Part shown: positions 47,873-56,565 of the stretch, one piece after another | Layout: every line of letters starts with the position of its first letter | How positions within the stretch are numbered: position 1 is the first letter of the stretch | Assembly: GCF_017353175.1 (NCBI RefSeq) | Contig: NZ_JAFMYW010000001.1 | Location: 124,001 to 188,000, forward strand | Origin: Fibrella forsythiae | GTDB lineage: Bacteria > Bacteroidota > Bacteroidia > Cytophagales > Spirosomataceae | DNA length: 64,000 nucleotides | Direction of reading: 5' to 3' | Translations under genes and position numbers: made by a program | The notes under the pieces: generated by a model | What the model saw: only the letters and a program-made list of their open reading frames with translations | Database searches by the model: none | Told to the model about the DNA's origin: nothing

Positions 47873-49018
47873 ATGCTGACGATGAAAACAGTTCTTTTAC
47901 GCCTTTTTCTCCTGCTGGCAGGTATGGCGCCCGTCTGTGCGCAAACGATTCCAGTTGACACGTCGAACGGAAAGCCCTACTACATTTTGCTCAAAGATGG
48001 CTCTCATATTCAGGGGCGAATCATCAAACGTGATAGTACGATGTATACGGTGCGGATGAAAAACGGGCAACTGACTTACGTGGAAACAGCACTGTTTGGC
48101 CAGATAAGCAGTGTTGCGCCGACGATGACTGATACTGCCGCCTATTTCTCCCAACAATCGTATGCCCGGCCCAATGCATCGCCACCAGTGCAGACAACGG
48201 TTTCACCCAGTCAGTATGAGATTACCCTGACCGACGGAACAACGCTCAATGCGGTTGTGCTAAGCCAGGACTCCAGCAGAGTAGTTGTGAAAACAGAAGC
48301 GTTGGGTACCGTCTATATTCCAGCCAGGCGAATTGTTCGTATGGAGCGCGTACAAAATCCTGACAAACAAGCGGCTCAACAACGCAAGCGATCGTCTGGG
48401 AGCCCGAACCTGTTTCCGCAATATCTTAATTTTTTACCATCGGCCTATCAGGCAGAGCGTGGCAGAGTCTATTTCAGAAACTCGTCCGTGTACATTAGCC
48501 AGTTCGACGTAGGCATAACTGACAACTGGAGTGTGGGCGCCAGTTTTTTTACGTTCGTCCCTAGTTTATTCGGGTCATTATCGACAAAAGTGTCTGTACC
48601 CGTTGGGGTGCGTGTCAGGCTCGGCATACAGGCGCAGTTACTGTATGGCTCCCTATTCGACAGAACAGCATCGACCGGTCTGATTCAGGGGATCGTATCG
48701 ATTGGAGACTCCCAGAATAACGTTACCGTTGGGCTTGGAACTGGCACAAGCCGTTACTCCATTGGCCAGATCGGCTCTGTGAGTATTGTGCGCAAATTGA
48801 GACCATCACTTACGTTTATCAGTGAAAATATCCTCTTGTTTGGCGGGTCTAACTCAAGGTATTCAATCGGAAAGCTCAGCGCGGGACTTCGGTTCGACCG
48901 GGTCCGTCACTCCTTTGATTTGTCGGCAAATATTCCTTTTGGCCCCGATGGAATCGTATCGGGCTCTAACGTAGTTCTATTCCCAACGGCTAGTTATCAG
49001 GTCCGTCTCGGGAAGTAG
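47873..49018 (+). CDS. Exported protein with two similar N-terminal modules and a barrel-like C-terminus
   Basis: 381 residues from ATG 47873 (ATG 47882 is closer to the signal peptide, which ends V-C-A-Q). Two modules of about 50 residues repeat the pattern Y-x-I-x-L-x-D-G-(S/T), a middle D-S-(T/S) and a strand, near residues 37-85 and 113-160. They look like small beta units. Residues about 190-381 are strand-rich with a C-terminal aromatic/basic end, fitting an outer-membrane barrel. Function unknown. It converges with the ATP-grasp-like gene with one base between the stops. Confidence 0.6.
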   Translation: MLTMKTVLLRLFLLLAGMAPVCAQTIPVDTSNGKPYYILLKDGSHIQGRIIKRDSTMYTVRMKNGQLTYVETALFGQISSVAPTMTDTAAYFSQQSYARPNASPPVQTTVSPSQYEITLTDGTTLNAVVLSQDSSRVVVKTEALGTVYIPARRIVRMERVQNPDKQAAQQRKRSSGSPNLFPQYLNFLPSAYQAERGRVYFRNSSVYISQFDVGITDNWSVGASFFTFVPSLFGSLSTKVSVPVGVRVRLGIQAQLLYGSLFDRTASTGLIQGIVSIGDSQNNVTVGLGTGTSRYSIGQIGSVSIVRKLRPSLTFISENILLFGGSNSRYSIGKLSAGLRFDRVRHSFDLSANIPFGPDGIVSGSNVVLFPTASYQVRLGK

Positions 49019-49019
49019 G

Positions 49020-50225
49020 TCATTGCTCGAAGTAGGCGATGGTACCACCCACCCAGTCAAAGTCTTTGTTGAACCGTACGCCAATCATTTCACCGCGGCT
49101 GAGTCGAGCCAAATTAGTGATCAGTTGAGGCTTGTCGGCATTGTCCGGCCAGATGAACAGCAGCCGGATTTCGCATTTGACCTGGCCGTCAGGCGCGGTG
49201 ATTACCGGCTCATACCGTACTTTGCGCTGAAGCAGAAAGTTGCCCCGCTCTGCAGCTGGTATGGCGTCGATATCAGCGGGCGATACGTTGATCTTCACGC
49301 CGCTGCCCGCAAACGAGAAAAGTGGTTTCAGAACATAATGCTCCAGATCGCCGGGTACGTCGGTCAGGTCGCTGAGGTAATGACTTTTGGGTACGTAGGC
49401 GCTGTTGATGAGCGGGAGCGTGTATTTGCTGATTCGAAAGAACCAATTGGGGTGACCAACCCAGTACACGTCAACATCGTCGGTGAGTTTGAATTCTGTA
49501 TTCAGGTCAATAATCGCCTCCAGTTCATCAAATATCAGACGGTTGTAAATACGCCGAATGCGTATCTCACGCCCGTCTTTTTCGTAAAACAGTTCGCGCC
49601 CCCGTTTTTTGATCTTGGTTAAACAAACGGCGTCGATACCGATGTAATGCTTGGTAAGGGCAAAGTCGATGCGCGTTTTTTGTTTCTCGGGGTAAATTTC
49701 CAGCAGAATAACTTCTTCCGGATCGCAGTCGCCCACGATCAGCTTACGCAGTTCGCTGATGTATTCATTGTTAGTAGAGACGCCGAATAAATGGTTGACC
49801 GAATCGGGTATCGGAAAGTGCGACCGGAAACTTTCCGACAGGTAGGGCTGGAATCCATAAAGTGATGGAAAGCCCTGAAGTTCAATAAGTTGAGGCTCCA
49901 GCTCGCCTGTCGTTTCATTCCGGCAAACCGCAAAATCAACAGCCATGAATGTGGTATGACTATTTGCTCCTTCGCCGGGTACGTACTGATGGGCCGGAAT
50001 GGCCGCTTCTGTTTTCGATTTGAAATCAGGTTTCGTAATCGTTCTGACAATATCATCGCAGGCCGTCAGCATTTTATCCGTCAGCAGTTTGGGCACGAAA
50101 ACGGGTGTTTCGGCTACCCGAAAATCCAACTGGTCAGGGAATTCAGTGTTGATCTGAGCTAAGAACGCTTTGTACCGTTCAGGGCTAAAATGCGCGTTGT
50201 ATTGGCAGCGAATGGATGCAATCAT
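49020..50225 (-). CDS. ATP-grasp-like ligase, unassigned substrate
   Basis: 401 residues. The C-terminal part has H-Y-V-L-K-P-L-F-S-F-A-G-S-G-V-K-I-N-V near 294, F-L-L-Q-R-K-V near 330 and C-E-I-R-L-L-F near 350. These resemble the ATP-binding and metal-binding strands of the ATP-grasp fold. The front third (Y-N-A-H-F-S-P-E-R-Y, then I-E-L-Q-G-F-P-S-L-Y) is family-specific and not recognised. Third gene, in transcription order, after a GCS2 ligase and an amidotransferase, so it probably joins an amino acid or amine to a product of the first two. Confidence 0.6.
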   Translation of the reverse strand: MIASIRCQYNAHFSPERYKAFLAQINTEFPDQLDFRVAETPVFVPKLLTDKMLTACDDIVRTITKPDFKSKTEAAIPAHQYVPGEGANSHTTFMAVDFAVCRNETTGELEPQLIELQGFPSLYGFQPYLSESFRSHFPIPDSVNHLFGVSTNNEYISELRKLIVGDCDPEEVILLEIYPEKQKTRIDFALTKHYIGIDAVCLTKIKKRGRELFYEKDGREIRIRRIYNRLIFDELEAIIDLNTEFKLTDDVDVYWVGHPNWFFRISKYTLPLINSAYVPKSHYLSDLTDVPGDLEHYVLKPLFSFAGSGVKINVSPADIDAIPAAERGNFLLQRKVRYEPVITAPDGQVKCEIRLLFIWPDNADKPQLITNLARLSRGEMIGVRFNKDFDWVGGTIAYFEQ

Positions 50226-50280
50226 AAGGCGTTTGAGTGGTAAGCTTCGGATTCCCGACCGGGCTGATCAGGCAGAAAAA

Positions 50281-51087
50281 TTAAGCGGGCGTCAGTTCAC
50301 GGATGGCGTTTCGTAAAAAGCCGGGTAAAATAACCGACTCGGTCAGAGCAATTTTCTGAGGATCCTGCAGGTACGTTACCATTTCATCGTATTTGGCCTG
50401 CCCATAATTACTGACGATCTGGGTACGTTTTTCGTCGAGTAAAAAATACCGTAACATTCCTTCATCATCAGCTTCAGGGTGGAACTGTGTACCGAAAATT
50501 TCATCGGTAAAGCGAATGGCCATGACTGCCCGTTCCAGGTCTACGTGTGGGCGGATCTTTTCCAGGCATAGCAATTTCGCGCCCTGAGCCTCAAATTCAG
50601 CCAGTTTGGGTTCCGTAAGCTGATAATCCCGCGAGTCAACGGCATAGAATGGTTCGCCCAGCGCACTAAATAACGGCTCGGTCATGCCCTCGTCGGTACG
50701 GTGAATCGGGAAAATGCCGAATGAAGTGGATTTGCGCTTGCTGATCGTTCCGAGGTGCAGATGGCCCGCAACGAGTTGAAACGAGTGGCAGATGAGGAAC
50801 AGATGCTTTTTGTTGTCCTGAGTCAGGTTATGCTCGAACAGGGAGTCGATCAGGCCGAAAAATGGAATTTCCCAGGCTTCGCCAAGGGGAAGCGGAATGC
50901 CGGGGCCACCCGTAGAAATGTAGACATCGTAGGAAAGATCGGGCAGTTGGTTCTCGGCCCGGACGTTGAAAACCGTATAAGGGAGTGGCACCCCGTCATT
51001 GGCTTCAACCGTTTGAATGGCGTGCAGAATACAACGCATGCCTTCGTTGGCTACGTTGTTGTACATGTCTAGAATGGCAATTTTCAT
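50281..51087 (-). CDS. Class I glutamine amidotransferase-like protein
   Basis: About 268 residues from ATG 51087 (M-K-I-A-I-L-D-M-Y-N), chosen over an upstream in-frame ATG because conserved sequence begins here. The nucleophile elbow is I-C-H-S-F-Q near residue 109 and the His-Glu pair is F-H-P-E-A-D near 205. The first His/Cys context differs from GMP synthase, and no synthetase domain is fused. It could act on a gamma-glutamyl compound or supply ammonia. It sits 55 bases before the ATP-grasp gene and 94 bases after the GCS2 gene. Confidence 0.78.
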   Translation of the reverse strand: MKIAILDMYNNVANEGMRCILHAIQTVEANDGVPLPYTVFNVRAENQLPDLSYDVYISTGGPGIPLPLGEAWEIPFFGLIDSLFEHNLTQDNKKHLFLICHSFQLVAGHLHLGTISKRKSTSFGIFPIHRTDEGMTEPLFSALGEPFYAVDSRDYQLTEPKLAEFEAQGAKLLCLEKIRPHVDLERAVMAIRFTDEIFGTQFHPEADDEGMLRYFLLDEKRTQIVSNYGQAKYDEMVTYLQDPQKIALTESVILPGFLRNAIRELTPA

Positions 51088-51111
51088 CTCAATGGTACAG
51101 TTTTCAATACT

Positions 51112-51160
51112 CAGTGAACAGGTATCAGCCAAGAAATTGACAACTGATATCTGTTCACTG
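51112..51160 (-). repeat. 17-bp inverted repeat between the GCS2 and amidotransferase genes
   Basis: Arms 51112-51128 and 51144-51160 match at 16 of 17 positions. It lies inside a probable operon, so it may partly terminate or stabilise the upstream transcript. Confidence 0.6.
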
Positions 51161-51181
51161 GATATTGTTCATTGATTTTAA

Positions 51182-52282
51182 CTACCTGACGCCGAATGAA
51201 GTTTCCCGAACGATGTAATCGACCACCGCTTTGAGGTCGTTTGTTTCATTGAAAACAGCCAGCTGGCGGTCTGCTCCTGTGCCATTTTTAAGAATCTGAT
51301 GCACATATTCGCACTCCTGGCGGCTGCCCAGTTCATCGACCACATCATCAACAAATTCCAGTAATTCGTAGATCAACTGATGAGTTGGTACCTCTTCCTG
51401 TTTGCCAAAATCAATCAGTTTACCTTCAATGCCATAGCGGGCTGCCCGCCACTTATTTTCGGCAATGAGGATCCGGCGGTAGGGACGGAAGTTGAGGTTA
51501 GCCCGCTGGAGTTTGTAAATTTTCGCCACCAGTGCCTGCATGATTGCTGCCAGACAGATAGTTTCATCTACCCGCATGGGTACGTCGCAGATGCGGAATT
51601 CGATGGTGTCGAAGAAGGGATGCAGGCGAATGTCCCACCAGATCTTCTTACCGTTGTCGATACAACCTGTTTTCACCAGCAGGGCAATGTATTCGTCGTA
51701 TTCGGCGGCGCTGCTGAAATAATCGGGAATGCCGGTGCGGGGAAACTTATCGAATACTTTCGAGCGATACGATTTAAAACCCGTATTACGGCCACACCAG
51801 AACGGCGAATTGGTCGAGAGCGCGTAGATATGGGGCAGAAAATACCGAACCGCATTCATGATCTGGATTCCTTCGTTTCGGCTGGCAATACCCACGTGAA
51901 CGTGCATGCCGAAAATCAGGTTTGACCGGGCTACATCGCGCATTTCTTCGATGAGCCGGTCGTAGCGCTCATTGGGCGTGATGAGCTGATGTTGCCAATC
52001 GGAGAAGGGGTGGGTGCCAGCCGAGGCTACATGCAGGTTCTGACGTTCGGCCAGCTCGATTATTTCGCGACGAAGAAACGTTACCTCCTGACGGGCCTCA
52101 TGAATGTTGTGGCAGATGTTTGTACCTACTTCAACCACGGCCTGGTGCATTTCTGCCTTTACCCGTTCCTGAAGGATAATTTGCCCGCCATCAACTAGTT
52201 TCGACATGTGCGAGCGTAACTCGCGGGTTTCGGGATCAATGGTCTGGAATTCTTCTTCAATCCCAAGCGTGAATTCGGGCAT
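51182..52282 (-). CDS. Carboxylate-amine ligase (GCS2/YbdK family)
   Basis: 366 residues. YbdK-type enzymes join glutamate to an amine or cysteine through an acyl phosphate. Seen: G-I-E-E-E-F-Q near 7 (metal-binding Glu), the G-M-H-V-H-V-G motif near 126, F-W-C-G-R-N-T-G-F-K-S-Y-R near 161, and W-W-D-I-R-L-H-P-F near 214. ATG 52282 is the family N-terminus. First gene of the three-gene cluster, which suggests a gamma-glutamyl small molecule. Confidence 0.85.
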   Translation of the reverse strand: MPEFTLGIEEEFQTIDPETRELRSHMSKLVDGGQIILQERVKAEMHQAVVEVGTNICHNIHEARQEVTFLRREIIELAERQNLHVASAGTHPFSDWQHQLITPNERYDRLIEEMRDVARSNLIFGMHVHVGIASRNEGIQIMNAVRYFLPHIYALSTNSPFWCGRNTGFKSYRSKVFDKFPRTGIPDYFSSAAEYDEYIALLVKTGCIDNGKKIWWDIRLHPFFDTIEFRICDVPMRVDETICLAAIMQALVAKIYKLQRANLNFRPYRRILIAENKWRAARYGIEGKLIDFGKQEEVPTHQLIYELLEFVDDVVDELGSRQECEYVHQILKNGTGADRQLAVFNETNDLKAVVDYIVRETSFGVR

Positions 52283-52391
52283 AAAATCGGAGATAAAGGT
52301 TGAGTTTGGCTCGTCAACGCCAATTTATGGGCTGTGCTGACGTGTATGAAGGGAAAGTTAAGCGATTCGACCGAAACGACCAATCCAAACA

Positions 52392-53396
52392 TTACCCTAT
52401 GGACATGAGTCGGTTGCCGTTCAGGTGAATACGAACCTGATCACCTACCTGCACATCATCGCGTTCGGTAAGAAGCCGTACCGATACGTACCTGCTTACT
52501 CTGACATCCAGTTCGCTCTGACGTCCCTGAAAAAAGACGGCCTGAACGGTGCCGGCAACGGGCCCGTCGTCGGCCAGCGAAATATGTTCTGGCCGAAGCC
52601 CGATAAACGCCTCGGACGGGTGGGTAGGCGGTAACCCCAACACGGACAGGTGTTTACCCCGAAACACGTTTACGGGACCGGTCATCCGGGCAGCGTAGGT
52701 CGTTTTGGGGCTAAAATAGACCTCGCGCGGCGTTCCGATCTGCTTCAACTGCCCCTGCTGGATAATGCCGATCTGATCGGCAATGGAAAGTGCGTCGGTG
52801 GCATCATGGGTCACAAACAGACAGGCAGGCGGCGGCTGATCGCCTATCTGTTGCCTGACCAGTTCAAAAAGTAAATCCCTGATGATTAATCGGTTGGGTA
52901 GGTCGAGATGGCTAAACGGCTCGTCGAGAAGTAGTACGCGGGCGGGCTCTGCAACTGCGCGGGCAATGGCCGTACGCTGCTTTTCGCCACCCGATGCCTC
53001 GCGTGGTTTATGATGTTGCACCGCTTCCAGCCGACAAAGTTTCAGGAGTTCATCAACGCGGGCGCTCCGGTAGGTACGTTCGTAGAAGCGCAGGGCATAG
53101 TTGATGTTCTCGCGGATGGATATGTTCGGCATCAACTGGTATTCCTGCGGTACTACCCGGATCTGCGGATGCCCGGCCACGAGTACGTCTTTGGGGCCGA
53201 TAACCAGCCCGCCATCAAGTCGTACTTCGCCACGGTCGGCGTCGAGCAAGCCGGCGATTATGTTCAGTAATGTACTTTTTCCAGAGCCGCTGGCACCCAC
53301 AAGGGCCATAATTTGCCCGGCGGCAAGTGTCAGCGAGACATTCCGTATGGCAGCAAGGTCGGCAAATGATTTAGAGAGATGGGTGGCAGTCAGCAT
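52392..53396 (-). CDS. ABC transporter ATP-binding protein (importer type, no permease nearby)
   Basis: 334 residues. Walker A is G-A-S-G-S-G-K-S-T near 34, the signature A-S-G-G-E-K-Q-R near 132, and Walker B V-L-L-L-D-E-P-F near 155, followed by H-D-A-T-D. The C-terminal third (from about 240) is a TOBE-like domain as in sulfate, molybdate, iron or polyamine importers. No permease or binding-protein gene is adjacent, so it is an orphan here. Stop at 52392; starts 27 bases downstream of the next gene's stop. Confidence 0.85.
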   Translation of the reverse strand: MLTATHLSKSFADLAAIRNVSLTLAAGQIMALVGASGSGKSTLLNIIAGLLDADRGEVRLDGGLVIGPKDVLVAGHPQIRVVPQEYQLMPNISIRENINYALRFYERTYRSARVDELLKLCRLEAVQHHKPREASGGEKQRTAIARAVAEPARVLLLDEPFSHLDLPNRLIIRDLLFELVRQQIGDQPPPACLFVTHDATDALSIADQIGIIQQGQLKQIGTPREVYFSPKTTYAARMTGPVNVFRGKHLSVLGLPPTHPSEAFIGLRPEHISLADDGPVAGTVQAVFFQGRQSELDVRVSRYVSVRLLTERDDVQVGDQVRIHLNGNRLMSIG

Positions 53397-53422
53397 AGCG
53401 GGGCAAGTTAAGCCCGGATTGC

Positions 53423-53815
53423 TTACTGAACGTAAGGAGTGATGAAGGCGTAAAATTGTTGGCGAACCGTAATGAACTGCTGCTCCAGCATCTGGTAGCC
53501 ACTGCGCATACGTCGGTGGCGCTCGTCGATCTCCTGCCGGCGTTGCCAGTTCGGTGTTCCTTTTGCCGTTGACCGTTCTTCCATTTCAATAAGTTCGGAG
53601 AGTTCGGCCATCTGCGCCCGAAGACCCGTAAACCACTGCCTGAAAGACACAGACTGGTTTACGATCGAATAATCGGCCGTGCTGTCGCACACATGCGACA
53701 GGAGTGAACTAAAGTACGACTCCTGGTCGGTATAAAGGGCAAGTGCCCGTAGCCATTGCTGATGTTCGTGCTGGTAAAGCGCAAATCGTTCCGTGGTTAA
53801 ATGAGAGGTCGCCAT
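53423..53815 (-). CDS. Small helical protein, unknown
   Basis: 130 residues, mostly helical and charged, with a strongly polar middle (E-L-I-E-M-E-E-R-S) and a basic Arg-rich helix (Q-R-R-Q-E-I-D-E-R-H-R-R-M-R). No signal peptide and no named family. It ends 27 bases before the ABC gene start and is probably cotranscribed with it. Confidence 0.55.
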   Translation of the reverse strand: MATSHLTTERFALYQHEHQQWLRALALYTDQESYFSSLLSHVCDSTADYSIVNQSVSFRQWFTGLRAQMAELSELIEMEERSTAKGTPNWQRRQEIDERHRRMRSGYQMLEQQFITVRQQFYAFITPYVQ

Positions 53816-54128
53816 GACAAGTTGCCAGATAGATGGGCGATAGGATGGTTGAGTATAGCAAAGAGGAAGAACAAGTAAAACTATATATTTTGAAGACTGT
53901 CTACTATTTCCAAAGAAAATAATCCAGTATTAATAATCCAACGGACTTTTTTCGAGTAACTGAGCCACGGAGCTGTTCAGTTGGCGGGGGATAAAACCAG
54001 ATAACCAGCCCCTATATACGCGTCCAGTAAATATTACAGGCTTGGCACTACCCACGCGTTAACTTGCTGTTCAGGTAGCACAACAAGGTCCACTCCGTTG
54101 TGCTACCTGAACTAACTAACTCAGGAAG
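53816..54128. other. Divergent intergenic region upstream of the T6SS operon
   Basis: A 313-base AT-rich gap between the divergent small helical gene and the PAAR gene. It must hold both promoters. A TATATTTTG-like run near 53882 resembles a -7 element but is one base off. The perfect hairpin listed next lies in its last 60 bases. Confidence 0.5.
54069..54112 (+). promoter_or_regulatory. Perfect 16-bp hairpin in the PAAR leader
   Basis: Arms 54069-54084 and 54097-54112 pair perfectly around a 12-base loop, ending 16 bases before the PAAR ATG. The neighbouring genes diverge, so this is not a 3' terminator. It could be a leader attenuator, an RNA-stability element or a protein-binding palindrome. 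Confidence 0.7.
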
Positions 54129-54419
54129 ATGCCACCAGCTGCCCGACTCACCGATATGACGACCTGCCCGCTATCAACCGGCCCTGTGCCCCATGTTGGC
54201 GGACCAATATCAGGCCCCGGAGCGCCAACCGTCTTAATAGGAAAACTTCCTGCTGCCTGTGTTGGCGATCTATCCATTTGTGTTGGCCCGCCAGCGGCCA
54301 TTGCCAGAGGCTCGGCTACCGTGCTGATCGGCGGGCGACCGGCCGCACGGATGGGAGATAATACGGCTCATGGAGGCGTAATCGTGTCAGGTTTTCCCAC
54401 CGTTATGATTGGGGGTTGA
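54129..54419 (+). CDS. PAAR-domain spike-tip protein
   Basis: Caps the VgrG spike of a type VI secretion system and carries effectors. 96 residues, a bare PAAR domain: P-P-A-A-R-L-T-D at the front, three G-G-x-P/G-x-P-x-V or V-L-I-G-x-x-P-A-A repeats, and Cys/His residues for the metal tip (T-T-C-P, S-I-C-V-G, A-H-G-G). Stop at 54419 touches the next gene. First gene of the plus-strand operon, so it likely serves an effector encoded nearby. Confidence 0.85.
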   Translation: MPPAARLTDMTTCPLSTGPVPHVGGPISGPGAPTVLIGKLPAACVGDLSICVGPPAAIARGSATVLIGGRPAARMGDNTAHGGVIVSGFPTVMIGG

Positions 54420-54424
54420 GTGGT

Positions 54425-55303
54425 ATGGGATCGCCTGTTCAGTTTTTCCTGACTTATCTGCTGGTTCCCATCGTGACCCTGGTGTTGGGCGTATCATTGG
54501 CGGCTATCAACCAGAAAAAATCACTGCTGAGTGGCCGGAAGTTATTGATAAGCGTAGCTCAGTTTACGTTACCAATGGCGCTGGCAGGTCTGTTTGGTAT
54601 GATCGACCTATGGTTTATGCCGCTCTATTATTTGCTGATGGCTCTGGTATTTCTGCTGGAAGGAATGCTGTATGTACGGCAGCTCGTTCGGCTGATGGGC
54701 GACGAGCAACGAACCGAACCACTTTTTGTCGCCTTACTTACCTTGCTTATCCTGCTCATTGGTGGCTACTCATTCGGTTGGGTATTTAACTTCTTCAGTA
54801 CGCTGAAATACGGTTTCTGGGCAGCAACCTGTCTGGTTCCCTTCGCTATTCCGCTGGTATTTGCCCGCACCTACGACGCCCTGGTTGCTATTCCAAACGA
54901 AGTACACAAGGTTTGGTATTATCCCCGCCAGGCCAAAGAAATTGAGTTTGAAGGCGTTGATTACTATCGACTTATGATCTTGGAGGTCGAATTGAGGAAG
55001 AATCCTGCCAACACGGCCGAAGGGCCGGTAAAGGTTAAAGCCCGGGCCACGCAGGACCTCTCGTTCGGTTTGTGGTTCCAGAAATTCATCGACGATTACA
55101 ACTACAAGTTTCCCAATGATCCGATCGTGACCGAATCGCCCGACCAGGCTGCGTATGGGTGGCTTTTCTATTACGTCCGTCCGTCATTATTCAGCCTTCG
55201 GCGTTACATTGATTTTGACGTAAGTGTGGCTCAGAATCGACTCACGGAACGGCACACCATTCAGGCAAAACGGGTAGAAGTTCATCAACTGCCCGCCCGG
55301 TAG
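54425..55303 (+). CDS. tssN: TssN-like type VI secretion membrane protein
   Basis: TssN is specific to the Bacteroidota subtype (T6SS-iii). The product is about 292 residues from ATG 54425; TTG 54416 overlaps the PAAR stop and is an alternative. There are four to five hydrophobic helices in the first 165 residues, then a soluble domain with F-E-G-V-D-Y-Y-R-L-M-I-L-E-V-E and W-F-Q-K-F-I-D-D-Y-N. I identify it by this architecture and by its position beside tssK; the sequence match is from memory. Confidence 0.7.
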   Translation: MGSPVQFFLTYLLVPIVTLVLGVSLAAINQKKSLLSGRKLLISVAQFTLPMALAGLFGMIDLWFMPLYYLLMALVFLLEGMLYVRQLVRLMGDEQRTEPLFVALLTLLILLIGGYSFGWVFNFFSTLKYGFWAATCLVPFAIPLVFARTYDALVAIPNEVHKVWYYPRQAKEIEFEGVDYYRLMILEVELRKNPANTAEGPVKVKARATQDLSFGLWFQKFIDDYNYKFPNDPIVTESPDQAAYGWLFYYVRPSLFSLRRYIDFDVSVAQNRLTERHTIQAKRVEVHQLPAR

Positions 55304-55346
55304 TTATTTCTTTATCAGCTTTTAACCCGACGAATGTCGCCCAACT

Positions 55347-56498
55347 ATGCTTGTTGCCCGGACCTACCACCCCGTTAACTGGGTAAACGGGATGAAACTC
55401 TCGCAGAGCCATTTCCTCGATACAGACCAGAACGTTCAGGATATGGTTCGTGATGCACTTTCACTCTTTCTGACCAATTATAATTATGGCCTGTTACCAC
55501 CCGAACGTGGTAGTGTATCATCGAATGAGATTGAGCTTCTGGAGAAAATCGGTAATCACGTCGAGGTACGTCTGCTGCGGTGCAACGCCATTACGTCGGG
55601 CGGTTGCCGCGTAGCGATTAACCCGGAAGTGCTTCGCTTTCGTACCCTGACGGCATCGTTTGCGGTAGAGACCGAGCTTGACGATATTGACCGACCGCCC
55701 TACGATATAGTGCTGCTGGTTAATCCATTTGAACGGGTACCCATGGGCGAACCCGACCCGGAGGAATCGCCGTTAAGGCACCCGTTTACCGACACGCACT
55801 ACCAGTTGCAGGCTATTCCAACAGCGCAACTCAATGCGGATGAGCTAGGTCAGCATTACCTGACCATTGGCCGGGTTGTTTGTCAGGAAGGCAGGTACGT
55901 TGTGGAAGAGAGCTTCATTCCCCCTTGTACGAGCCTATCGAGCCACCCGAAATTGATGGCGTATTATAAAGGATTTGGCTGGAGTCTGAATGATCTTCAG
56001 ATTAGTTCATTCAAGATTGTACGTAAAGTTTTTGATAGAAATCAGCCGTCTGATATTGCCAAAAACGTACAGATGCTCTGTATAAAATTACTTGATTCGC
56101 TGGGTCAGTTATTTTTTGAATATCGCAATCTCGATTATCAGCACCCGCCCGTAAAAATCCTAGATTATTTCGCGAATCTGACCAGCCTCATTTACACTAA
56201 TCTGTACTGTATTCCGACGCGGGAAAAAGAGGAGCTCCTCCATTATTTTTATGAATGGACAGACGTTACGCCTAACCATTTTGAAGGGATGTTGCTCAGC
56301 CTGCTTGAACTCGACTACAACCACAACCGAATTGGTGAAGCGATGCGGAGCGTTGAAACGTTTCTGGACGTAATAACCCGGCTCTGGAACAAACTCAGTA
56401 CGCTTGAATACATTGGCCAGCGAAAAGATAACATCGTTGTACGCGAAGAATCTGGTGCCCGGCCCGCCACCCGCCGGGGCTGGAGTGTGCTGGACTGA
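55347..56498 (+). CDS. tssK: TssK-like type VI secretion baseplate protein
   Basis: TssK connects the baseplate to the membrane complex. 383 residues. The front V-N-W-V-N-G-M-K-L-S-Q-S-H-F-L resembles the conserved TssK start W-x-x-G-M-x-(L/F)-x-x-x-H-F. The strand-rich shoulder (about 70-200) and helical C-terminal part fit the family; Bacteroidota versions diverge and are shorter than the about 450 residues of E. coli. It starts 43 bases after TssN. Confidence 0.75.
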   Translation: MLVARTYHPVNWVNGMKLSQSHFLDTDQNVQDMVRDALSLFLTNYNYGLLPPERGSVSSNEIELLEKIGNHVEVRLLRCNAITSGGCRVAINPEVLRFRTLTASFAVETELDDIDRPPYDIVLLVNPFERVPMGEPDPEESPLRHPFTDTHYQLQAIPTAQLNADELGQHYLTIGRVVCQEGRYVVEESFIPPCTSLSSHPKLMAYYKGFGWSLNDLQISSFKIVRKVFDRNQPSDIAKNVQMLCIKLLDSLGQLFFEYRNLDYQHPPVKILDYFANLTSLIYTNLYCIPTREKEELLHYFYEWTDVTPNHFEGMLLSLLELDYNHNRIGEAMRSVETFLDVITRLWNKLSTLEYIGQRKDNIVVREESGARPATRRGWSVLD

Positions 56499-56565
56499 TG
56501 GGCCAGTAAGGGTACTCTATTGTTGTAATGCCTTTATTTTCAAAATATTATGATACCGCTCTAGT

